Both the position numbers and the translations under genes were made by a program. A stretch of 64,000 nt of DNA, from assembly GCF_030063415.1 (NCBI RefSeq), contig NZ_JASITA010000009.1:149611-213610 (forward strand), read 5' to 3'. The notes under the pieces were generated by a model. The model worked only from the letters and a program-made list of their open reading frames with translations. It made no database searches and was not told the DNA's origin. Numbering within the stretch: position 1 is the stretch's first letter; every line of letters starts with the position of its first letter. Positions 29,014 through 35,100 of this stretch are shown here, in pieces. Source of the DNA: Streptomyces sp. H27-C3. GTDB lineage: Bacteria > Actinomycetota > Actinomycetes > Streptomycetales > Streptomycetaceae.

Positions 29014-30867
29014 CTACTTCAGACCTTCGTTGATCGCGGTCACCAACTCGCCGTTGGCGGTGTCACCGCTGAACTCCCAGAAGAACGCGCCTCCCAGGCC
29101 CTGGTTCTTCGCCCACGTCATCTTGGAGCCGATGGTGGCCGGGGTGTCGTAGCTCCACCAGTCGGTGCCGCAGTGCGCGTACGCCGTGCCCGCGATGGTG
29201 CCGTTGGCCGGGCACTTGCCCTTGAGGACCTTGTAGTCCTCGATGCCCGACTCGTACGTGCCCGCCGCGGCGCCGGTCGCCGTGCCGCCCGGCTCCTTCT
29301 GCGTCACGCCGGTCCAGCCCCGTCCGTAGAAGCCGATGCCGAGCAGCAGCTTCTTGGCGGGGACGCCCTTCGCCTTGAGCTTGGCTATCGCGTCGGCGGA
29401 GTTGAAGCCGGCCTGCGGGATGCCGGCGTACGACGTCAGCGGGGAGTGCGGGGCCGTCGGGCCCTTCGCGGCCCAGGCGCCGAAGAAGTCGTACGTCATC
29501 ACGTTGTACCAGTCGGAGTACGCGGCCGCTCCGGCGTAGTCGGCGGCGTCGATCTTGCCACCGGCCGAGCCGTCGGCGGTGATGGCGGCGGTGACCAGGT
29601 TGTTGGTACCGAACTTGCCGCGCATCGCCTGCATCATGTTCTTGAAGACGGCGGGGCCGCTGGTGTCACAGGACAGACCACACGCGTTGGGGTACTCCCA
29701 GTCCAGGTCGATGCCGTCGAAGACATCGGCCCAGCGCGGGTCCTCCACCAGCTTGTGACACGAGTCGGCGAAGGCCGCCGGGTTCTTCATCGCCTCGGCG
29801 AAGCCGCCGGACCAGGTCCAGCCGCCGAAGGACCACAGCACCTTGATGTTGGGGTGCTTGGCCTTGAGCTTGCGCAGCTGGTTGAAGTTGCCGCGCAGCG
29901 GCTGGTCCCAGGTGTCGGCCTTGCCGTCGACGCTCTGGTCGGCGGTGTACGCCTTGTCGGTCGCCGCGAAGGCGTCACCCATGGTGCACTTGCCACCCTG
30001 GACGTTGCCGAACGAGTAGTTGATGTGGGTGATCTTCCCGGCGGAGCCCGAGGTGTCCATGTTCTTCACGTGGTAGTTGCGTCCGTAGATGCCCCACTCG
30101 GTGAAGTAACCCAGCTTGACCTGGTCACCCGGGCCCGGGCCCGGGTCGGTGCCCCCGCCGGTGGTCCGCACGGCGCGGGCGCCGCTGACCGGGCCGGTCT
30201 GGTCGGCGGTGTCACGCGCCTGGACCGTGTACGAGTAATCGGTGCCCGCGGAGAGCGCGTTGTCCGTGTACGCGGGCGTGGTGACCGTCGCGACCTTGGC
30301 GCCGTCACGCAGGACGTCGTAGTTCTTGACACCCTTGTCGTCGGTGGCCGCGGTCCAGGCGAGCTGCGCCGAGGTGTTGGTGATGGCGCTCGCTGACGGG
30401 GTGCCGGGTGCGGTCGGCGGGGTGTCGCCGGGCACCGAACCACCGTCGCACGAAGCGCCGTTGAGCTTGCAGCCGCTGGGGGAGCCGGCGCCCTTGCCGT
30501 TGAAGCCGAAGCTCGCGGTGGCGCCGGGGGCGATGTTGCCGCCCCAGCTCTTGTTCTTGGCGGTCCAGTGGTTGCCCGAGTTGGTGACATCGGCGTCCCA
30601 GGCGGACGTCACGGACGTGCCGGTGGGGAAGTCCCATTCGACGGTCCAGGAGCTGATGGTCGTGGTGCCGGTGTTCTTCACCGTCCACTTGCCCTCGAAG
30701 CCGGTGCCCCAGTCGGAGCTCTTGGTGTACGTGGCGGTCGCGGACTCGGCGGCCTCGGCGGGGGAGGCCAGGCCGACCATGGCGGCGAGCGGGACGAGCA
30801 GCGCGGTGAGCCCGGCTGTCGCTCTGGATCTCAGACGCATGCGTGGGAGGGGGGATGCAGTACTCAA
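29014..30867 (-). CDS. chiC: Secreted GH18 chitinase with CBM2 and FnIII domains
   Basis: The enzyme hydrolyses chitin outside the cell. The 617-aa protein has a signal peptide ending near PAEAA (residues 36-40) and a CBM2-type cellulose/chitin-binding domain (about 41-145). A fibronectin III domain follows (about 150-235), then a Gly/Pro linker and a GH18 TIM barrel (about 245-615). The catalytic motif DGIDLDWEYP places the acid Glu at residue 391; SFGGWTWS and MTYDFFGAW are also present. The order CBM-FnIII-GH18 is that of Streptomyces ChiC. Start TTG 30867 has GGGAG upstream; ATG 30840 lacks an SD. The promoter carries two chitinase/DasR-type repeats, implying induction by chitin and catabolite control. 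Confidence 0.93.
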   Translation of the reverse strand: MSTASPLPRMRLRSRATAGLTALLVPLAAMVGLASPAEAAESATATYTKSSDWGTGFEGKWTVKNTGTTTISSWTVEWDFPTGTSVTSAWDADVTNSGNHWTAKNKSWGGNIAPGATASFGFNGKGAGSPSGCKLNGASCDGGSVPGDTPPTAPGTPSASAITNTSAQLAWTAATDDKGVKNYDVLRDGAKVATVTTPAYTDNALSAGTDYSYTVQARDTADQTGPVSGARAVRTTGGGTDPGPGPGDQVKLGYFTEWGIYGRNYHVKNMDTSGSAGKITHINYSFGNVQGGKCTMGDAFAATDKAYTADQSVDGKADTWDQPLRGNFNQLRKLKAKHPNIKVLWSFGGWTWSGGFAEAMKNPAAFADSCHKLVEDPRWADVFDGIDLDWEYPNACGLSCDTSGPAVFKNMMQAMRGKFGTNNLVTAAITADGSAGGKIDAADYAGAAAYSDWYNVMTYDFFGAWAAKGPTAPHSPLTSYAGIPQAGFNSADAIAKLKAKGVPAKKLLLGIGFYGRGWTGVTQKEPGGTATGAAAGTYESGIEDYKVLKGKCPANGTIAGTAYAHCGTDWWSYDTPATIGSKMTWAKNQGLGGAFFWEFSGDTANGELVTAINEGLK

Positions 30868-30967
30868 GGGTGCTCCCGTGAGAGAGGTCCAACAATGACG
30901 GAGGTGGGACCTGCGCCGCCGGTGAGCACTTTCTTTGTCATGACAGGCTCACCACTGCGGTGCGGTG

Positions 30968-30996
30968 AGCGTAAGAAGGTCTGTACCAATCGTCAA
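30968..30996 (-). promoter_or_regulatory. Chitinase promoter
   Basis: On the minus strand TTGACG (-35, 30991-30996) and TACGCT (-10, 30968-30973) are separated by exactly 17 bp, a good match to the main vegetative sigma factor. Transcription would start near 30961, leaving a ~94-nt leader. One DasR-like box fills the spacer. Confidence 0.75.
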
Positions 30997-31009
30997 GAGG
31001 TCTGGACCA
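30977..31009 (-). promoter_or_regulatory. Two 12-bp chitinase/DasR-type boxes
   Basis: On the minus strand the boxes read TGGTCCAGACCT (30998-31009) and TGGTACAGACCT (30977-30988), 21 bp apart and on the same DNA face. They match the known 12-bp direct repeats of Streptomyces chitinase promoters and the DasR responsive element family (TGGTCTAGACCA). One lies just upstream of the -35 and the other in the spacer, a layout suited to repression. DasR control is inferred from the motif. Confidence 0.75.
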
Positions 31010-31027
31010 GCTGAGTTTGCCGGGCGT

Positions 31028-31578
31028 TCAGACACCCGACTCCTGAGCGAGCACCGCTGCTTGCACCCGGCTGCGCAGCTCAAGCTTTCCGAGCAGGCGG
31101 CTGACGTGGGTCTTCACGGTGGCCTCGGCCATGGTCAGCCGCACGGCGATCTCCGCGTTCGACAGGCCATCGCCGAGGCAGGAGAGTACCTCGCGCTCCC
31201 GCCGGGTGAGGGAGTCCAGGGCCGCAGGGCTCGGGGCGTTGGGCGATCGTACGGGCGACGGCGCGGCGAACTCCGCGATCAGCCGCCGGGTGACGGCGGG
31301 CGCGATCAGGCCCTCCCCGCGCGCGACGGTACGTACCGCCTCGATCAGATCCTTCGCGTCGGTGTTCTTCAGCAGGAACCCGGAGGCACCCGCGCGCAGC
31401 GCCCCGAAGACGTACTCGTCGAGATCGAAGGTGGTCAGCACCAGGACGTCGGCGAGCTGCTCGGCGACCACCTGCCTGGTGGCCGCGACCCCGTCCAGGC
31501 GTGGCATCTGCACATCCATCAGGACCAGGTCGGGGCGCAGCTCGCGCGCCAGGAGGACCGCCGCCTCGCCGTCGCGAG
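31028..31578 (-). pseudogene. Response regulator remnant (NarL/LuxR type), N-terminus deleted
   Basis: The frame encodes a receiver domain from about its second helix onward (DGEAAVLLARELRPDLVLMDVQMPRLDG, abbreviated LVLMDVQMPRLDG), then the Lys region FLLKNTDAKDL and an intact LuxR-type HTH (LTRREREVLSCLGDGLSNAEI). The first ~45 residues, with beta-1 and the acidic pair, are missing. Reading further upstream enters out-of-frame DNA of a sensor kinase. No credible start codon serves the remaining part. The phospho-acceptor Asp and HTH are preserved, suggesting a fairly recent deletion. Boundary at 31578 is approximate. Confidence 0.75.
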
Positions 31579-31851
31579 CGTGCCGACCAGCAGTGTCGTA
31601 CGGGGCATGGACCTGCGCAGCAGCTCCATGGAGGCCATCACCACGAGCGGCACCAGGGCCGTCCAGTCCGGCAGCAGGTTCTTGTGCCCCGCGTTGTGCA
31701 GCCCCAAGACCCACAGCAGGGCTCCACCGGTCAGGCCGATCACCGACAGGAGTACGTCGTCACGATGGGGGCGGGGGAACCAGGTCACCTCACCATCCAA
31801 CACGGTGCGTCCGGCCGCGTCCTCCCCGTCCGGGGTGAGCCCGCGGTACAT
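31573..31851 (-). pseudogene. Sensor histidine kinase remnant, N-terminal membrane part only
   Basis: ATG 31851 opens a frame with a soluble start and hydrophobic helices VLLSVIGLTGGALLWVLGL and LVPLVVMASMELL, then MPRTTLLVGTLA. This resembles the N-terminal membrane region of NarL-partner histidine kinases. It stops resembling a kinase at about 31575, where the downstream response regulator begins in another frame. The dimerisation (HisKA_3) and ATPase domains are absent. Together with the adjacent remnant it indicates one internal deletion through a kinase-regulator pair. Assignment as a kinase rests on helix pattern and context. Confidence 0.6.
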
Positions 31852-31940
31852 CGAAGGATGCAGTGACGGTTCCTCACTGGCGACGACGCCGCACGGCCGC
31901 GCGGGCGACAGGCTTGGAGCGTTAACGGGAGGAGAGCACC

Positions 31941-32525
31941 GTGATCGTCACGTTGATCGTCATCTGTGAGGTCGGCTTCTGGGTCCTGCTGGCCGGAGGA
32001 CTGGCCCTGCGGTACGTGGCCAGGATGCCGCGCGCCGGAGCGGCCGTGCTGCTCATGGAACCGCTGCTCGAAGTCGTGCTGCTGGTTGTCACGGCGATCG
32101 ACCTGAAGAACGGCGCCGAGCCGGACTGGAAGCACGGCCTGGCCGCCGTCTACGTCGGTTTCACGCTGGTCATGGGCCACCGCACCATCAAGTGGATCGA
32201 TGCCCGGGTCTCGCACCGCTACTTCGGTGGAGCGGCCCCCGTCGCACCGCCGAAGTACGGGATGGCCCGCGCCGTCAACGAGTGGAAGATCGCGGGCCGC
32301 TGGGTCCTGGCGGCTGCGATCGCCCTCGGTCTGCTCCAGAGCGCGATCTGGTACGTCGGGGGAGACGGCGACATCGGCTCGCTGCGCACCTGGCAGTACA
32401 GGATGCTCGTGCTCGCGGGCATCAACGTGGTCATCGCGGGGGCGTACACGCTGTTCCCGAAGAAGGCCCCGGCGGGCGCGGCCTCTGTCGGGGCCGAGCG
32501 CCCCGGCTCCTCCACCAAGCTCTGA
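31941..32525 (+). CDS. Conserved integral membrane protein, function unknown
   Basis: The 194-aa protein has about five hydrophobic helices (VTLIVICEVGFWVLLAGG, LLEVVLLVVTAID, AAVYVGFTLVMG, WVLAAAIALGLLQSAIWYV and MLVLAGINVVIAGAYTLF) and a short polar C-terminus. A central loop has HRTIKWIDARVSHRYFGG. I recall similar proteins annotated as YmcC-like in Streptomyces, but cannot verify it. GTG 31941 follows GGGAGGAGAGCACC, a strong ribosome-binding site. It is convergent with the adenosyltransferase gene. Confidence 0.75.
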   Translation: MIVTLIVICEVGFWVLLAGGLALRYVARMPRAGAAVLLMEPLLEVVLLVVTAIDLKNGAEPDWKHGLAAVYVGFTLVMGHRTIKWIDARVSHRYFGGAAPVAPPKYGMARAVNEWKIAGRWVLAAAIALGLLQSAIWYVGGDGDIGSLRTWQYRMLVLAGINVVIAGAYTLFPKKAPAGAASVGAERPGSSTKL

Positions 32526-32535
32526 GCGAGCGGCC

Positions 32536-33108
32536 TCAGCGCTCGCCGCCCGGGACCCACAGCACGTCTCCGACCTCCTTGTTGGCCGCACGGGCCAGAA
32601 TGAACAGGAGGTCGGAGAGCCGGTTGAGGTAGGTGGCGGTCAGCGCGTTCATGACCTCACCGTGCACCTCCATGGCGGCCCAGGTGGAGCGCTCCGCCCG
32701 TCGCACCACCGTGCACGCCTGGTGCAGCAGCGCGGCTCCCGGAGTGCCGCCCGGCAGGATGAAGCTGCGCAGCTTCTCCAGCTCCTCCAGGAAGTGGTCG
32801 CAGTCCGCCTCCAGCTTGTCGATGTACGACTGCTCGACGCGCAGCGGCGGGTACTTGGGGCTCTCCGCCACCGGGGTCGAGAGGTCCGCTCCCACGTCGA
32901 AGAGGTCGTTCTGGACCCGGACGAGGACCTTCACGATCTCCTCGGAGAGCTGCCCCAGGGCGACCGCCGTGCCGATGACGGCATTGGCCTCATTGGCATC
33001 GGCGTACGCCGAGATCCGCAGATCGGTCTTGGCGGTGCGGCTCATGTCGCCGAGGGCGGTGGTGCCCTGGTCGCCGGTACGGGTGTAGATGCGCGTCAGA
33101 TTGACCAT
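32536..33108 (-). CDS. Cob(I)yrinic acid a,c-diamide adenosyltransferase, PduO type
   Basis: This enzyme attaches the 5'-deoxyadenosyl group of ATP to cob(I)alamin, making coenzyme B12. The 190-aa protein has the PduO-type motifs: an N-terminal TRTGDQGTTALGDMSRTAK ATP-binding loop, DANEANAVIG, QNDLFDVGADLSTP, FILPGGTPGAALLHQACTVVRRAER (abbreviated FILPGGTPGAALLH) and YLNRLSDLLFILAR. ATG 33108 is chosen because homology begins there; a longer frame upstream is unconserved. TACGCT lies seven bases upstream, so the mRNA may be leaderless. The cofactor would serve methylmalonyl-CoA mutase, whose partner genes mce and meaB are at 50.7-53.5 kb. Confidence 0.93.
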   Translation of the reverse strand: MVNLTRIYTRTGDQGTTALGDMSRTAKTDLRISAYADANEANAVIGTAVALGQLSEEIVKVLVRVQNDLFDVGADLSTPVAESPKYPPLRVEQSYIDKLEADCDHFLEELEKLRSFILPGGTPGAALLHQACTVVRRAERSTWAAMEVHGEVMNALTATYLNRLSDLLFILARAANKEVGDVLWVPGGER

Positions 33109-33115
33109 GCACCCG

Positions 33116-33121
33116 AGCGTA
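33116..33121 (-). promoter_or_regulatory. -10 hexamer TACGCT of the adenosyltransferase gene
   Basis: TACGCT ends seven bases before the ATG at 33108, and no ribosome-binding site lies between. This matches a leaderless start. A cobalamin riboswitch was looked for in the upstream 350 bp and not recognised. Confidence 0.4.
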
Positions 33122-33462
33122 GGCGGTGCGGGCCTCGCGCCGGCCCCGCGCAAGACGCGTGTGCCGACCGTCACGCCCACCGGGTCCCCGGCCGGTTCGT
33201 CCGGGGTACGGCCGGGGGTCGCGAGGTGACCGAGGTGTCCCGTGAGGCCCTTGTCGTCATGGGCCGCGCAGGGGAACTCCTGAGCGAAAGGGGGCTCAAC
33301 TATGCGGTACGCAACACCGAATGAGGCGTCCCGGTGTGATGTCCGTCATCTGAGACGTGACGCGCATCTCTTAGCCGCCACACGGCCCCTCACGAGCGCT
33401 AACCTCCGCCGAAGAGGCTGAATTGAACAGGCAATGGGGCCAAGGGAATCAAGGGGTACGTC
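33122..33462. other. Divergent intergenic region, no gene recognised
   Basis: About 340 bp separate the adenosyltransferase from the 3-hydroxyacyl-CoA dehydrogenase and should carry both promoters. A 32-codon frame from GTG 33226 to 33324 has no recognisable homology. The last 120 bases have lower GC than the genes and contain the leader of the dehydrogenase gene. No repeats or hairpins stand out. Confidence 0.5.
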
Positions 33463-34311
33463 GTGGCCAGGAAGCTCGCCGTCATCGGGGCCGGACTCAT
33501 GGGGTCCGGAATCGCGCAGGTCTCGGCGCAGGCGGGCTGGGACGTCGTGCTGCGTGACGTCACCGACGCCGCGCTGACCCGCGGCCGGGACGGAATCAGG
33601 GCCTCGTACGACAAGTTCGTCGCCAAGGGCAAGCTGGAGGCCGCCGACGCGGACGCCGCGCTCGCCCGCATCACCACGACCACCGACTTCGACGCGGTCG
33701 GGGACGCCGACATCGTCGTCGAGGCCGTCTTCGAGAAGCTCGAGGTCAAGCACGAGATCTTCCGGGCGCTCGACAACATCGTCCGCCCGGACACGATTCT
33801 CGCGTCCAACACCAGCGCGATCCCGATCACCAAGATCGCGGCCGTGACGGAGCACCCGGAGCGGGTCGTCGGTGCCCACTTCTTCTCGCCCGTACCGATG
33901 ATGCAGCTTTGCGAGCTGGTGCGCGGGTACAAGACCAGCGACGAAACGATCGCCACCACGCGGGAGTTCGCCGAATCCGTCGGCAAGACCTGCATCGTCG
34001 TCAACCGCGATGTCGCCGGCTTCGTCACCACCCGCCTGATCTCGGCGCTCGTCGTCGAGGCCGCCAAGCTCTACGAGTCGGGCGTCGCCTCGGCCGAGGA
34101 CATCGACATCGCCTGCAAGCTCGGCTTCGGCCATGCCATGGGCCCGCTCGCCACCGCCGACCTGACCGGGGTCGACATCCTGCTCCACGCGACCAGCAAC
34201 ATCTACACGGAGTCGCAGGACGAGAAGTTCGCACCGCCGGAGCTGATGCGCCGGATGGTGGACGCGGGTGACATCGGGCGCAAGAGCGGGCAAGGGTTCT
34301 ACAAACACTGA
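33463..34311 (+). CDS. 3-hydroxybutyryl-CoA dehydrogenase
   Basis: The enzyme oxidises or reduces 3-hydroxyacyl-CoA with NAD(P). The 282-aa protein has the N-terminal Rossmann motif AVIGAGLMGSGIAQVSAQAG, the ILASNTSAIPIT loop, the catalytic His in GAHFFSPVPMM with its partner Glu in QLCELVRGYKT, and the C-terminal NRDVAGFVTTRL and GRKSGQGFYKH motifs. It is a stand-alone dehydrogenase, not a fatty-oxidation fusion. GTG 33463 is preceded by CAAGGGGTACGTC. The closest role is butyryl-CoA/acetoacetyl-CoA metabolism (hbd-like), linking to the thiolase at 51.3 kb. Confidence 0.92.
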   Translation: MARKLAVIGAGLMGSGIAQVSAQAGWDVVLRDVTDAALTRGRDGIRASYDKFVAKGKLEAADADAALARITTTTDFDAVGDADIVVEAVFEKLEVKHEIFRALDNIVRPDTILASNTSAIPITKIAAVTEHPERVVGAHFFSPVPMMQLCELVRGYKTSDETIATTREFAESVGKTCIVVNRDVAGFVTTRLISALVVEAAKLYESGVASAEDIDIACKLGFGHAMGPLATADLTGVDILLHATSNIYTESQDEKFAPPELMRRMVDAGDIGRKSGQGFYKH

Positions 34312-34414
34312 GCCGTATCACTCCTCCGGGATCACCCTTAGGAGTGAATTCGGTATCGGTTCGCTTACAGACGGCAACTTCTTTGCCTTCCGGGCAGTCA
34401 GTTGCAGTGAGCTC

Positions 34415-34497
34415 AGCAGAAGTAGAGAAGTGCGAGAAGCGCGAGAAGTCGCGTCGCGCAGCAGAAGTGACGAGAAGTACAGAGCAGTAGAGAAGTT
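34415..34497 (+). repeat. AGAAG-rich irregular repeats upstream of STAS gene
   Basis: Six to seven copies of a GAGAAG/CAGAAGT-type unit occur in 83 bp. AGCAGAAGT is at 34415 and 34460, GTAGAGAAGT at 34422 and 34487, and GCGAGAAG at 34432 and 34441. They lie 44-126 bp before the STAS start, probably in the leader or promoter. The purine bias of one strand is strong and unlike the surroundings. Confidence 0.55.
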
Positions 34498-34540
34498 GCG
34501 TCCGGTACATACGAGCACCGAGCACTCTTGGGGAGCGCAT

Positions 34541-34864
34541 ATGCACATCAGGGGCGACCATGTCGAGCTGGTCGTCGGGGGCCGCCTCGACGTTCGCAGC
34601 GCGGCGGACGCCCGGACGGCCCTGCACTCGGCCGTCGACGGCGGCGTCGGCGATCTGGTGCTCGACCTGACCGAGCTGGACTCCTGGGACGCCACTGGTC
34701 TGGGCGTCATCATGGGAGCCCACCGGCGGGCCGGACGGGCCGGTCGGCGGCTCGTGCTGCGCGGTGTGCCACCGCAGATGCAGCGCCTGCTGGTGGCCAC
34801 CCGGCTGCACCGCATCCTCGCCATCGAGGGCGGCATCGTGGCGGAGTCACTGCCTCGCGTGTGA
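34541..34864 (+). CDS. STAS-domain anti-sigma factor antagonist-like protein
   Basis: The 107-aa protein is one STAS domain: VELVVGGRLDVRSAADAR, LVLDLTELDSWDATGLGVIMGAHRRA and LVLRGVPPQMQRLLVATRLHRI. In anti-anti-sigma factors the phosphorylated residue is a Ser just before the Thr/Gly pair (DSxGL). Here the motif is WDATGLG, so the usual Ser is Ala and phosphorylation would have to use the Thr or not occur. ATG 34541 follows GGGGAGCGCAT. No anti-sigma kinase gene is next to it; the following gene is a large P-loop protein on the same strand 236 bp away. Confidence 0.88.
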   Translation: MHIRGDHVELVVGGRLDVRSAADARTALHSAVDGGVGDLVLDLTELDSWDATGLGVIMGAHRRAGRAGRRLVLRGVPPQMQRLLVATRLHRILAIEGGIVAESLPRV

Positions 34865-35100
34865 CGGGCGTGGTGGGGAGTAATTGTGCGAACGGCGCGT
34901 CGCGCACAATCCTCACGAGACTGTGACGTCTAGGACGGGGTGGCACCCCACCCATTCATAGATACTGAGCAAAGGTCTAGGGTTCGGTCGCCTGCTGAAT
35001 GACGAACCCAAATGCGGCGGGCACCGGACCAGAAGCGACAGCGAGCGTGTGAAAGGCCGGGAGGGGCATCCGCACGCCACGCATCTGGGGGGCTTTGACC

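Noticed and set aside
33226..33324. Possible 32-codon gene upstream of the 3-hydroxybutyryl-CoA dehydrogenase
   Set aside because: No recognisable family, no convincing ribosome-binding site, only chance length for this GC content.
33109..33462. Cobalamin riboswitch before the adenosyltransferase
   Set aside because: I could not find the B12-box or the expected long folded leader; the -10 lies seven bases before ATG, leaving no leader.
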